Below are positions 1 to 10,832 of a stretch of 64,000 nt of DNA, piece after piece. The notes below the pieces were generated by a model that did not search any database, was not told the origin of the DNA, and was given only the letters and a program-made list of their open reading frames with translations. Source of the DNA: an uncultured Prevotellaceae bacterium (GTDB lineage Bacteria > Bacteroidota > Bacteroidia > Bacteroidales > Bacteroidaceae); the NCBI GenBank assembly GCA_900318995.1, contig ONMR01000006.1, forward strand, positions 89,324 through 153,323. The letters run 5' to 3'. Every line of letters starts with the position of its first letter. Position 1 is the stretch's first letter. The position numbers and the translations under genes are program-made.

Positions 1-208
1 CCCCGATTGTCTTGATGTAATCGGAGTAGACCATGCCTGCGCCGTTGGTTTGGGCACACTCTTTAAGGCGCTCTGCGGCTTCATCGGTTATTGTCACTTC
101 CCTGCCGCTTATGTTGAGCAGGATATACTGGTCACGGCATGCGCTCAGAGTCTCTCTGACAAACTGCGTTGAACTGCCGTATTGGGGTAAATCAATGGTG
201 TAAATCAT
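1..208 (-). CDS. Probable glycosyltransferase, N-terminal fragment
   Basis: A frame open from an ATG at 206-208 runs off the left edge, giving 69 codons that begin MIYTIDLPQYGS and contain TNGAGMVYSDY. The GAGMVY(S/A)D segment resembles the nucleotide-sugar-binding end of a Bacteroidetes family 2-like glycosyltransferase, where it marks the end of the first Rossmann-like half. Only this fragment is visible, so donor and acceptor cannot be inferred. It is divergent from rlmN, with 94 bases between the starts. The family call rests on memory of similar Bacteroides proteins and is tentative; that the frame is coding is more secure. Confidence 0.5.
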   Translation of the reverse strand, partial: MIYTIDLPQYGSSTQFVRETLSACRDQYILLNISGREVTITDEAAERLKECAQTNGAGMVYSDYIKTIG

Positions 209-235
209 ATCAGCGAAAATAATAAATTATTTTAA

Positions 236-243
236 TACCTTTG
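236..243 (+). promoter_or_regulatory. Candidate -7 box upstream of rlmN
   Basis: TACCTTTG matches the Bacteroidetes TAnnTTTG element. It lies 59 bases before the rlmN start, leaving a leader of about 50 bases. No clear TTG is seen about 20 bases upstream, so the call rests on one half of the promoter. Confidence 0.45.
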
Positions 244-302
244 TAATCTTTTAAGACGTAATTCGGACAACAATACGTTTTTGGGGTATAGTAACAGGAA
301 AA

Positions 303-1340
303 ATGGCTCTCAGGAATCTGGTTGGAATGACATTGGCACAGCTGCAGCAGGTAGCTGTGGAGAACGGTATGCCCCTGTTCACGGCCAAGCAGATGGCCGA
401 TTGGCTCTATGTAAAGCAGGTCCGCTCCATTGACGGCATGACCAACATATCACTTAAGCACAGGGCCAAACTGGCAGAGAACTATGAAGTAGGTCTGGCG
501 GAGCCTTCGCACAAGGCTGCATCGGCCGACGGTACCGTAAAGTACCTCTTTCCCGTGCAGAACGGCCACTATGTGGAGGCAGTATATATCCCCGATGATG
601 ACCGTGCCACCCTGTGTATTTCAAGCCAGGTGGGCTGCAAGATGGGCTGCGTGTTCTGCATGACAGGCCGCCAGCACTATACCGCCAGCCTGACCGCAGG
701 TGAGATACTTAACCAGATACTCTCTCTGCCGGGTAAGGAGAACCTGACCAATGTGGTGTTTATGGGTATGGGCGAGCCTCTGGATAATCTGGAGAACGTA
801 CTTGCAGTACAGGAGATTCTCACTTCCGCCTGGGGATTCGGCTGGAGCCCCAAGCGTATAACCATCTCGACAGTAGGCCTGCGCCGTGAGCTGAAACAAC
901 TCATTGAGGGCTGTGAGTGCCACATTGCGGTAAGTCTGCATGCCCCCACACCGGAAAAACGCCGCGAGCTTATTCCTGCCGAGAAGGCGTTCTCAATGAC
1001 CGAGATGCTGGAGGTGTTGCGCCGGTATGATTTCAGCCATCAGCGCCGTCTCTCATTCGAGTACACCATGTTTGACGGTGTGAATGACTCCATGGACGAT
1101 GCCCGCCAGCTTGTCAAGACGCTCAGCGGACTCAGTTGCCGTGTAAACCTGATCCGTTTCCATGCCATCCCTGACAGCCCTTTGCGGCCTGTATCGGAAC
1201 AGAAAATGACAGAGTTCCGCGACTGGCTTACCGGCCACGGCGTATTTGCCACTATCCGTGCATCACGCGGTGAGGATATATGGGCCGCATGCGGTATGCT
1301 GAGTACTGCAAAGAATGAACAATCCATAAACAACATATGA
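303..1340 (+). CDS. rlmN: 23S rRNA (adenine2503-C2)-methyltransferase RlmN
   Basis: Radical SAM methyltransferase that methylates C2 of A2503 in 23S rRNA (and A37 of some tRNAs) in the cytoplasm. The 345-residue length is usual. The iron-sulfur motif CxxxCxxC is at C112, C116 and C119 (CKMGCVFC), followed by the MGMGEP and STVG segments typical of RlmN. The C-terminal GEDIWAACG places a conserved cysteine at C330, the one that forms the methyl/protein thioether in the known mechanism. An N-terminal helical domain precedes the barrel. The ATG at 303 is the first in frame. The stop overlaps the start of the DUF4837 lipoprotein, indicating co-transcription. Family assignment is secure. Confidence 0.97.
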   Translation: MALRNLVGMTLAQLQQVAVENGMPLFTAKQMADWLYVKQVRSIDGMTNISLKHRAKLAENYEVGLAEPSHKAASADGTVKYLFPVQNGHYVEAVYIPDDDRATLCISSQVGCKMGCVFCMTGRQHYTASLTAGEILNQILSLPGKENLTNVVFMGMGEPLDNLENVLAVQEILTSAWGFGWSPKRITISTVGLRRELKQLIEGCECHIAVSLHAPTPEKRRELIPAEKAFSMTEMLEVLRRYDFSHQRRLSFEYTMFDGVNDSMDDARQLVKTLSGLSCRVNLIRFHAIPDSPLRPVSEQKMTEFRDWLTGHGVFATIRASRGEDIWAACGMLSTAKNEQSINNI

Positions 1341-2536
1341 TCATGAAACAGTTTTTCCTTAAAGTTTGCATCGTGCTGCTGGCGTTAACGGTAACCGTAT
1401 CGTGCGGCAACTCCCGTAAAGGAGAACAGTCAACGGCCGACGGAGCACAGACCGAGACAAATGCTTCGTCCAAGTCCGGCAATGCCCGGAAAGTCAAGAA
1501 ATCCAAGAAATCAGATATAAGTATAGGCCGCAGTAAAAAGAAATCGATACTTACTCCTACATCGGCCGGTTCGCCATATGAGATACTTATGGTTGCCAAT
1601 GAGGATGATTTCCATAACGGTGCGGTTGATTCCCTGTATGCTGTCCTAACGGATGATCTGGCCGGCGTAGCTCAGTCTGAGCCTTGTTTCAAAGTATCAA
1701 GGATAACCAAGAACAACCTCTCCAAGACATTACGTCTGTGCCGTAATATCGTAATCATAAAGATAGATCCCGCTACATATACAAGTTGCAAGTTCAAGTT
1801 TTCGCGGGATGTCTATGCGGCACCTCAGATTGTCATGACCATACAGGCTCCAAATGCCCTCAAGTTCAACAATTTTGTGATGGAAAATCACGATGCCATA
1901 ATCGAATTCTTTACCAGGGCCGAACTGAACCGTCAGATAGATCAGCTCAGGGAAGATCATCAGCCTAATATCCGTGAGGCAGTCAAAAAGGCATTCGGAA
2001 GTGAGATTTGGGCTCCTACGGAGCTTACCAGGATAAAGACCGGCAGAAACTTTGTATGGGCAGCCAGTCAGGACAGATTCCCCAAAAACGTTGAACAGAA
2101 TCTGAACATAGTGGTCTATTCCTATCCTTATCGTCATTCCAATACATTTACTGAAGCGTATTTTGTTCACAAACGTGATTCGGTGATGAAGGCTAATGTT
2201 CCCGGACCGAAAGAGGGACAGTATATGATGACGACAAAAGGCTTTAATCTGATATCGGATGAGACAGTGCATGGTAAATATGCCCAGGTAGTACGTGGGC
2301 TTTGGAATATCAAGGGCTACGATATGGGCGGTCCGTTCGTGTCTGTGTCACGTGTGGACGAGAAATATCAGCGTGTGGTAGTGGCCGAGGCTTTTGTCTA
2401 TTACCCAAACCAGCCCAAACGTAACATACTTAAGAAACTGGAGGCTGCGCTATATACGTTGCGCCTGCCCGATGAACTGGATCTGGAGAAATTCAATTAT
2501 AAGCTGGACGAAATATTAATAACCCCTGAAGATTAG
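1337..2536 (+). CDS. DUF4837 family lipoprotein
   Basis: A 399-residue exported protein of unknown function. The N-terminus has a lysine, a hydrophobic stretch and a lipobox ending VTVSC, so it should be lipid-anchored. A Lys/Ser-rich linker (about residues 45-75) follows, then a globular region with SAGSPYEILMV, a segment I associate with the Bacteroidetes DUF4837 family that commonly sits between rlmN and pdxA. No catalytic motif is visible. The start ATGATCATG overlaps the rlmN stop; the second ATG, two codons later, is an equally good start. pdxA follows after 10 bases. Confidence 0.8.
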   Translation: MIMKQFFLKVCIVLLALTVTVSCGNSRKGEQSTADGAQTETNASSKSGNARKVKKSKKSDISIGRSKKKSILTPTSAGSPYEILMVANEDDFHNGAVDSLYAVLTDDLAGVAQSEPCFKVSRITKNNLSKTLRLCRNIVIIKIDPATYTSCKFKFSRDVYAAPQIVMTIQAPNALKFNNFVMENHDAIIEFFTRAELNRQIDQLREDHQPNIREAVKKAFGSEIWAPTELTRIKTGRNFVWAASQDRFPKNVEQNLNIVVYSYPYRHSNTFTEAYFVHKRDSVMKANVPGPKEGQYMMTTKGFNLISDETVHGKYAQVVRGLWNIKGYDMGGPFVSVSRVDEKYQRVVVAEAFVYYPNQPKRNILKKLEAALYTLRLPDELDLEKFNYKLDEILITPED

Positions 2537-2546
2537 AAACAAAGAT

Positions 2547-3638
2547 ATGAGTGAAAGGATAGTTGTAGGCATCACCCAGGGTGATGTGAACGGAATAGGA
2601 TATGAGGTTATTCTCAAGACCTTTGAGGATCCCACCATGTTTGAGTTCTGCATACCTGTGGTGTATGGCTCCCCCAAGGTTATGACATATCATCGCAAGG
2701 CGATAGATTCTCCCACCAATTTCAATGTGGTAGACAGTGCATCCGATGCGCAGCAGGATCGCCTGAATGTGGTTAACTGCAACAAGGAGGATGTCAAGGT
2801 GGATTTCGGACTCCCTACCGAAGAGAGCGGACAGGCTGCATTCCAGGCTTTGGAACGTGCTGTAAAGGAGTATCGCGAGGGTAAGATAGACGTGCTGGTG
2901 ACCGCACCGATAAACAAGAAGACCATTCACTCTGACTCTTTCAATTTCCCCGGCCACACCGAGTATATCGAGAGTAAGTTGGGAGAAGGCAATAAGGCTC
3001 TGATGATACTTATGAACAGTTCCATGAGAGTTGCTCTGGCTACCGTCCATGAGCCGATAGCCAAAGTGTCTTCACTGTTGAGCAAGGACCTTATCAAGGA
3101 GAAACTCAGGATCCTGAACAAGTCATTAAGCCAGGATTTCGGGATAGAGATACCGCGTATTGCAGTGCTCGCCCTCAATCCCCACGCCAGTGACGACGGT
3201 CTTATCGGCAAGGAGGAGAATGAGATAATCAAGCCCGCCATCGATGAGGCTGCTGCCGACAAGATACAGTGTTTCGGCCCCTTCTCTGCCGACGGTTTCT
3301 TTGGGAGCGGCGAATACCGTAAGTTCGATGCGGTGCTGGCCATGTATCATGACCAGGGACTCATTCCGCTCAAGGCACTGGATATGGACTGCGGTGTGAA
3401 CTATACCGCCGGCTTGCCGGTTGTCCGCACATCGCCCGATCACGGCACGGCATACGATATCGCAGGAAAGGGCGTGGCCAGCGAAGCTTCAATGCGTGAG
3501 GCGATATTCGCCGCGATTGACATATACCGCTCACGTCAGATGGAGAAGGAGATACATGCCAATCCGCTTGGCAAACTCTATTTTGACCGTCGCGATGACA
3601 GCGACAAGCTTAAGCATCTCAATCCGGAAAGGGAATAA
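2547..3638 (+). CDS. pdxA: 4-hydroxythreonine-4-phosphate dehydrogenase PdxA
   Basis: NAD-dependent oxidation and decarboxylation of 4-phosphohydroxy-L-threonine in the DXP-dependent pathway to pyridoxal 5'-phosphate; cytoplasmic and normally a dimer. The 363 residues include the N-terminal TQGDVNGIGYE (usually GDPxGIG; here a valine replaces the proline). Histidines of the metal site lie in FPGHTEY, MYHDQG and SPDHGTAYD. The C-terminal end has the DISKLxxG-like helix region expected of the family. It follows the DUF4837 gene by 10 bases and precedes the nucleotidyltransferase by 17 bases, so it probably shares a transcript with both. Confidence 0.95.
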   Translation: MSERIVVGITQGDVNGIGYEVILKTFEDPTMFEFCIPVVYGSPKVMTYHRKAIDSPTNFNVVDSASDAQQDRLNVVNCNKEDVKVDFGLPTEESGQAAFQALERAVKEYREGKIDVLVTAPINKKTIHSDSFNFPGHTEYIESKLGEGNKALMILMNSSMRVALATVHEPIAKVSSLLSKDLIKEKLRILNKSLSQDFGIEIPRIAVLALNPHASDDGLIGKEENEIIKPAIDEAAADKIQCFGPFSADGFFGSGEYRKFDAVLAMYHDQGLIPLKALDMDCGVNYTAGLPVVRTSPDHGTAYDIAGKGVASEASMREAIFAAIDIYRSRQMEKEIHANPLGKLYFDRRDDSDKLKHLNPERE

Positions 3639-3655
3639 CACTGATTTGGTCAGGA

Positions 3656-4348
3656 ATGCGCTTTGGCATCATATCTGCAGGTGAGGGCAGCCGTCTGGCA
3701 TCCGAGGGATTCGGTCAGCCCAAACCGTTGGTGCCTGTCTGCGGTACGCCCATGATTGAGCGACTCATACGCATCATGTCTGATTGCGGCGCTGAAAGTG
3801 TGGCCGTGATAATTAACGGAGAGAATCCGGAAACCATGGACCTGTTGAATAGCCTGGCTCAGAAGATTCCGATAGACCTTGTGGTAAGGAAAACCCCCAC
3901 ACCCATGCACAGCATGATGGAGCTTGCCCCGTATCTGGATGGTGACCGTTTCTGTGTGACGACAGTGGATACCGTTTTCTCTGCCAGCCTTTTCCGTTCA
4001 ATGATGGATGAGTTTGCCCGGACTCCATATGACGGGCTGATGGGTGTGACCCAGCTGATTGATGATGAGAAACCTCTGTATGTGGATGCCGATCAGGATA
4101 TGATGATAAAGGGCTTCCATGATTCGGAGAATGGCTGCCGGTATGTATCGGCGGGCATATATGCCCTTAAGGCAAAAGCGCTTGAAGTCCTGAAAGGATG
4201 TGTTGACAGCGGCCAGACACGTATGCGCTATTTTCAGCGTCAGCTTCTTGAGGCCGGTTTCAGGCTCAAGGCGTTCGATATGGGGCAGGTGGTAGATGTG
4301 GACCACATAAGTGATGTGGAGAGAGCACAAAAGATTGCGGCCATATGA
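3656..4348 (+). CDS. NTP-transferase domain protein (sugar- or alcohol-phosphate nucleotidyltransferase)
   Basis: A 230-residue single-domain nucleotidyltransferase. It opens with FGIISAGEGSRLASEG followed by QPKPLVPV, the glycine-rich NTP loop and PKP lysine of the GT-A-like pyrophosphorylases. TTVDTVFS around residue 103 is a likely metal-binding aspartate region, and MGQVVDVDHISD ends the protein. Family members condense NTP with a sugar-1-phosphate or alcohol-phosphate. A CDP-alcohol phosphotransferase two genes downstream makes CTP the likely nucleotide, with products such as CDP-inositol or another CDP-polyol; that is inference. The stop overlaps the next start as ATGA, opening a run of overlapped genes to 7727. 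Confidence 0.8.
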   Translation: MRFGIISAGEGSRLASEGFGQPKPLVPVCGTPMIERLIRIMSDCGAESVAVIINGENPETMDLLNSLAQKIPIDLVVRKTPTPMHSMMELAPYLDGDRFCVTTVDTVFSASLFRSMMDEFARTPYDGLMGVTQLIDDEKPLYVDADQDMMIKGFHDSENGCRYVSAGIYALKAKALEVLKGCVDSGQTRMRYFQRQLLEAGFRLKAFDMGQVVDVDHISDVERAQKIAAI

Positions 4349-5160
4349 GATTCCTGGGAGTAAGTCGTGCCGAGAGATTCTCGCCCAACCGTACCGCGGG
4401 CGATGCAGCCGTTTTCCGTGCTGTTGCAACCTGCCTGGAGCGTCATGGCAATGAGGTTATGTGCGTTGATGAGCAGGATCTTAAATCCGTTCCTGACGGT
4501 ATAGACAGCGTTTTCCAGATGGCCCGCAGCCGTGAGGCTTTGTCGCTTCTGGATCAGGTATCGGTTCCTGTAACAAATACAGTCCAGTCTGTATACAATT
4601 GTTTCCGTGCATCACAAACCGCACTGTTGAACGGTTCCGGACTTATTCCCGACAGCATCATATGCAGCACAGATGATATTCCCCAAGAATGGAATAAATA
4701 CCCTTGTTGGATAAAACGGGCCGACAGCCATGCCATAGACAAGGATGATGTGCAGTATATTCAGGATGCCGATAAGCTGGGTGCTGCCATACGCGGTTTC
4801 CGGGAGCGTGGCAACAGAGAGTGTGTGATCCAGGCCCATGTGCGAGGTTGGGTCGTTAAGTTCTACGGAGTAAGGGGTTACGGCCTTACGGACTGCTATG
4901 CGGCCACGGCATGCGAAGGCAAGTTCGGACTGGAGCGTTTCAATGACCAACCGCAGTCCGGCAGTGTTGATATGGATGCACTGACAGAAGTTGCTGAGAG
5001 CGCATCGGATATATTGGGTGTAGACGTATATGGCGGCGATGCCGTGGTGGGCCCTGACGGAGATATTACCTTAATAGATTTCAATGACTGGCCAAGCTTC
5101 CGTACCTGCACTGTCGGTGCGGCGCAGAAGATTGCCCGGATGATAATGGATAAAAGATGA
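4345..5160 (+). CDS. ATP-grasp enzyme, kinase or ligase of unknown substrate
   Basis: A 271-residue ATP-grasp protein. K124 in CWIKRAD is a plausible ATP-binding lysine. IQAHVRGWVVKFYGVRG (about 162-178) and LGVDVYGGDAVV (224-235) are typical of the fold, and LIDFNDWPSF (243-252) supplies the Mg-binding D245/N247 pair. The form xIDFNxWPxF and the VKFYG strand resemble inositol-phosphate kinases of the ITPK type (DINxFPG and KVYVVG) at least as much as RimK ligases, so either phosphorylation of a polyol or an amide ligation is possible. It overlaps both neighbours by four bases, implying translational coupling with the nucleotidyltransferase and the CDP-alcohol phosphotransferase. Confidence 0.75.
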   Translation: MRFLGVSRAERFSPNRTAGDAAVFRAVATCLERHGNEVMCVDEQDLKSVPDGIDSVFQMARSREALSLLDQVSVPVTNTVQSVYNCFRASQTALLNGSGLIPDSIICSTDDIPQEWNKYPCWIKRADSHAIDKDDVQYIQDADKLGAAIRGFRERGNRECVIQAHVRGWVVKFYGVRGYGLTDCYAATACEGKFGLERFNDQPQSGSVDMDALTEVAESASDILGVDVYGGDAVVGPDGDITLIDFNDWPSFRTCTVGAAQKIARMIMDKR

Positions 5161-6083
5161 CAGTAAAGAAACCAAGTGCGGTTGAGTCTACCTTCAAGTC
5201 AAAGGATACCGAGGAGTGGCTGGACATATGGTTCACACGACCAATAGGGTATGTCCTGGCCAGGTTCTTTGAAAAGCTGGGCGTGCATCCCAATGTGGTC
5301 ACGATCATTTCCATATTCCTGGGTGTGTTTGCCGGTTTCTGCTGGTGGCATACCACGATGGATTGGACCATTCTGGGAATAATTATGCTCATGCTGGCCA
5401 ATTTCCTGGACAGCGCCGACGGTCAGCTGGCCCGTATGACCGGCAAGAAGACTATGTGGGGGCGCCTGCTTGACGGTTTTGCCGGTGATCTGTGGTTTAT
5501 ATTCATCTATGCGTTCATAGGTTTAAGGCTTACCTTTGAGCCCATGCCGTTTGGCGGCGGACGTATATGGGGCATATGGATATGGATACTTGAGGTCACA
5601 TCCGGTCTGGTTTTCCATACACGTCAGGCCAGTCTGGCCGATTATTACAGGAACATCTACCTGCTGTTTCACGGTGACAGTGCCGAACTTAACGACAGCC
5701 GTGAACTGGCCCGTGAACAGGCATCCAGCCCGTGGCGTGAACGCTGGTTCTGGAAGATCTGGCTATTCTTCTATCAGAACTATACCCGCAGCCAGGAGCG
5801 GATGACACCCTGCTTCCAAAAGTTCCGTGATGCGGTCCGTGGCAAGTATGGCAGTGAGATTCCAACTGAACTTGGTACAGAGTTCTGCCGGCGCACCTAT
5901 CATCTGCTCAAATGGACCAACATATCAACTTTCAATACCCGGGCCATAACCCTCTACATATCATTGCTTATCGGTCAGCCATGGATATACTTTGTATTTG
6001 AGCTGACGGTGATGAACGTGATATTCTTTGGAATGAGAGCGTCACATGAGAGAGTTTGCCGTGAAATGACAGCCAAGATATGA
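5157..6083 (+). CDS. CDP-alcohol phosphatidyltransferase family protein
   Basis: Integral membrane enzyme, 308 residues, of the family that transfers a phospho-alcohol from a CDP-alcohol to a second alcohol with release of CMP. The signature is D85SADGQLAR93, eight residues, G102RLLD106GFAGD111. D85, D88, G89, A92, R93, G102 and D106 match DxxDGxxAR-x8-GxxxD. The fourth aspartate, expected at 110, is a glycine, with D111 one place later. Hydrophobic segments flank the motif (about 48-82 and 112-125), and a long soluble insertion (about 160-255) carries Arg/Trp/Tyr-rich sequence. Located between an ATP-grasp enzyme and a flippase-like protein, overlapping both. Substrate unknown. Confidence 0.88.
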   Translation: MTVKKPSAVESTFKSKDTEEWLDIWFTRPIGYVLARFFEKLGVHPNVVTIISIFLGVFAGFCWWHTTMDWTILGIIMLMLANFLDSADGQLARMTGKKTMWGRLLDGFAGDLWFIFIYAFIGLRLTFEPMPFGGGRIWGIWIWILEVTSGLVFHTRQASLADYYRNIYLLFHGDSAELNDSRELAREQASSPWRERWFWKIWLFFYQNYTRSQERMTPCFQKFRDAVRGKYGSEIPTELGTEFCRRTYHLLKWTNISTFNTRAITLYISLLIGQPWIYFVFELTVMNVIFFGMRASHERVCREMTAKI

Positions 6084-7079
6084 AGAGACACTGGCGTACC
6101 ATATTCTTCCTGTTCGGACTGGCGGCGGTTGTGTTGATGCTGCTCACATTCGATGCAGACTGGACTCGCGTAAAGGAAGTGCTGTCGGAGGCTGGGATAT
6201 GGTTTCCGGTGATCGTTTTGCTTTGGGGCGTAATATATCTTATTAATGCCTGCTCATTCGGACTCATCATCAATGACGGGACGGGCAGGAGAGTACCTTT
6301 TGGCAAGGTGTTCCAGTTAACGGTTTCCGGATATGCACTCAACTATGTCACTCCGCTGGGTCTTATGGGTGGAGAACCTTACCGCATACTTGAACTGCAG
6401 GGATATCTGGGCGGGCGGAAAGCCACATCGGCCGTAATCCTGTACTCCATGATGCATATATGCTCCCATTTCTGCTTCTGGCTATCAGCGGTGGCGCTTT
6501 ACGTGGTGCTCCATTTTACGGCCGATGGCTACGGACTTGATGTGTGGATGTGCATCATGCTGAGCGTCATGACCATTGTTTTTGTGGCTGTGCTGTGGTT
6601 CTTCTCGCTTGGTTACAGGAAGGGGTTCGTGGTCAAGGTATTCGGACTCCTTAGCCGTATACCGCTGGTTAAGAAGTGGGCAGCAGGTTATCTGGACAAG
6701 CATAGGGAAGACCTTGAGGAGGTCGATGCCCAGATTGCGTTCCTGCACACGCAGCGTCGCGCACCGTTCTGGTGGTCACTGCTGCTGGAGTATGCCGCGC
6801 GTGTGGTTTCATGCCTTGAATACTGGCTCCTGATAGGAATGCTCATGCCGGGATTTACGTTTTGGGACAGCATACTGGTAATGGCGTTCTCATCACTTTT
6901 CAGCAACCTGATATTCTTCTCACCCATGCAGATGGGCGGTTTTGAGGGTGGTATGGCATTTGCTGCGGGAGGCGTTCAGGTGCCTGGTGCATATGGACTC
7001 TACACAGCATTGGTGGCCCGTCTGCGTCAGGTGGTCTGGACAGTGATAGGCGTATTGATTATGAAAACAGGTCGCAGGG

Positions 7080-7087
<8 letters not shown>
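6080..7087 (+). CDS. Flippase-like membrane protein (LPG synthase TM / UPF0104 domain)
   Basis: A 335-residue polytopic protein with about eight hydrophobic segments, the first at residues 7-22. It contains FGKVFQLTVSGYALNYVTPLGLMGGEPYRILEL (about 74-106), the hallmark of the lysylphosphatidylglycerol synthase transmembrane/AglD-like family, and a C-terminal FSPMQMGGFEGGMAFAAGG. Known relatives are aminoacyl-lipid synthases or proposed lipid flippases; here no soluble aminoacyl-transfer domain is attached, favouring a transport or accessory role. The gene overlaps the CDP-alcohol phosphotransferase by four bases and the HAD gene by eight, so it probably moves or protects the lipid product of that enzyme. 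The lipid itself is not identifiable. Confidence 0.82.
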
Positions 7088-8848
<1,761 letters not shown>

Positions 8849-8851
8849 TTA

Positions 8852-10816
8852 TTAAAGGTTATCATCAAAGTAATCAGTGACTTTCTGCATAAGGTGGATG
8901 CGGTCGCGGCCCATCACATTGTGCTCATGAGTGGGATAGGGGAAATAGTCCAGCTGCACACCTTCCTTTATGCAGGCCTCCACAAAACTCAGGCTGTGCT
9001 CCCATACCACAGTGTTGTCTATGGCACCCTGGCATATCAGCAGCTTGCCCTTAAGGTCTTTTGCACGCGGGATAAGGCTGGTCTTCTTGAGACCGTCGGC
9101 GTTGGTCTTGTCGGTCTCCATATAACGCTCGCCGTACATTACCTCATACCATTTCCAGTCTATCACCGGACCTCCGGCCACACCAACCTTGAATACATCG
9201 GGGTAGTTGACCATAAGCGATATCGTCATGAATCCGCCGTAGCTCCAGCCGTGTACTCCGATACGCTCCTTATCCACCCAGTCATGACTCATGAGCCACT
9301 TCATGCCCTCCATCTGGTCGGCCATCTCGGCCTGTCCGCAGTACTTATGGATGGCTTTCTCATAATCGGCTCCGTGGTGCTGGGTGCCGCGGTTGTCCAT
9401 TACGAATACCACATACCCGTGCTGGGCCATATACATCTCCCAGCGGCGCAGCAGTGCCTGGTATGAGTTGTTGACCATCTGTGAGTGAGGGCCGCCGTAA
9501 ACATACAGTATAACCGGATATTTCTTGGCGGGATCAAAGTCAATAGGCTTTATAAGACGGTAGTGGTTGTCAAACTTGCCGTCGGCGCTCTTTATTGAGC
9601 CCAATTCAATAGGGCAGTAATTGAGTTCTGCCGTGGGGTCATCTGCCCGGAATATCTCACGCGGTTTCTTGCCGTCGGTCTGGACGATGCTGACCACGCG
9701 GGGTGTATTCAGTTCTGACCAAGTGTCTATGAAATACTTGCCGTCCGGGCTTATCTGGCAGGTGTGCCAGCCCGATTGGGTGGTCAGACGCTGGGTCTTT
9801 CCGCTCTTGATGTCTGCGCGGTACAAGTGCTGTTCAACCGGTGATACTTCAAAAGAGTAGTAGTAAACGTACTTGCCTTTCACTTCAAGGAGTTCCAGGT
9901 CTGCATCGGTACGGACTATGCGCTTTGGCTCACCGCCCTTTACACTACCTAAATAGAGGTTCCAGTAGCCGTCACGCACATTGGTCTGGTAGATGAAGTG
10001 TTCGGGGTCATCAGGCAGGAATGTCAGGGGATACTGCGGCTCCACATACCGGTCATCATGGTCGGTAAAGAGTGTGCCCAGACACTTGCCGTTAGTGGCA
10101 TCATAAACGTTCAGATGCATGTTCTTCTGGGCGCGGTCCAGCACCTGTATGAAAATGCGGTCGCTTGCCGGGCTCCAGGTTATGTTTGTCAGGTAACGCT
10201 CCTGGTCAAAATCGGTTACGTCCATCCAAACGGTTGTGCCCTTGTCAATATCGTAAACGCCCAGAGTGATTATCTCCGATGTCATTCCGTTCATGGGGTA
10301 GCGTATCTCCTTGAGCGTGCCTGTGCGGGTGGTTATGTCCAGCAACGGAAACAGTGTTACGCGGCTTTCATCTTTCTTGTAAAAGGCTATCTTGCGGCGG
10401 TCAGGTGACACGAATATACCGCCGTCAATGCCGAACTCGTTTCGGCTCACGGTTTCACCGCATACAATGCCTTTCTGATTAAAGGCTGTCACCTGATGCT
10501 CAACGCTGTCCTTGTCCAGATACCATACCTCACCGTCACGGCTGAATGCGCGGAAATGGTCCCTTTTGGCCGATTTCATCTTTGTGGTGGGCTCACCCAT
10601 CTCCTTACCTGTGCGGGCGTCTATGTGATGCCACTCCTTAGCCTTATAGTAGGTATATATCGAACCGCCCTCATCCCAGGAGCAGTAGATGTTTTCAACC
10701 TGGATGCCTGTACCCAGTACAGCCTCCTCCATAGTGAGCAGCCTGCGCTCCTGCTGCGCCTGCACTCCAAGTGAGCTCAACAGACCCACTAACGTAAATA
10801 CAAGAACCTTTTTCAT
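8852..10816 (-). CDS. Dipeptidyl peptidase IV family serine peptidase (S9)
   Basis: A 654-residue secreted peptidase. The start chosen is the ATG at 10814-10816 (MKKVLVFTLVG), which gives a clean signal peptide cut after VQAQ and has an upstream AGGAAA; a longer frame to 10885 would run into the inverted repeat. Residues about 40-400 form the beta-propeller (DPPIV N-terminal domain). The catalytic domain carries Ser about 525 in GWSYGGF, Asp about 600 in GAIDNTV and His about 632 in THEHNV. DPP-IV enzymes release Xaa-Pro dipeptides from peptides; this one probably works in the periplasm or at the surface. It lies 15 bases upstream of the esterase gene, in the same direction. Confidence 0.93.
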   Translation of the reverse strand: MKKVLVFTLVGLLSSLGVQAQQERRLLTMEEAVLGTGIQVENIYCSWDEGGSIYTYYKAKEWHHIDARTGKEMGEPTTKMKSAKRDHFRAFSRDGEVWYLDKDSVEHQVTAFNQKGIVCGETVSRNEFGIDGGIFVSPDRRKIAFYKKDESRVTLFPLLDITTRTGTLKEIRYPMNGMTSEIITLGVYDIDKGTTVWMDVTDFDQERYLTNITWSPASDRIFIQVLDRAQKNMHLNVYDATNGKCLGTLFTDHDDRYVEPQYPLTFLPDDPEHFIYQTNVRDGYWNLYLGSVKGGEPKRIVRTDADLELLEVKGKYVYYYSFEVSPVEQHLYRADIKSGKTQRLTTQSGWHTCQISPDGKYFIDTWSELNTPRVVSIVQTDGKKPREIFRADDPTAELNYCPIELGSIKSADGKFDNHYRLIKPIDFDPAKKYPVILYVYGGPHSQMVNNSYQALLRRWEMYMAQHGYVVFVMDNRGTQHHGADYEKAIHKYCGQAEMADQMEGMKWLMSHDWVDKERIGVHGWSYGGFMTISLMVNYPDVFKVGVAGGPVIDWKWYEVMYGERYMETDKTNADGLKKTSLIPRAKDLKGKLLICQGAIDNTVVWEHSLSFVEACIKEGVQLDYFPYPTHEHNVMGRDRIHLMQKVTDYFDDNL

Positions 10817-10832
10817 ATTTCCTTTCAGTCTG

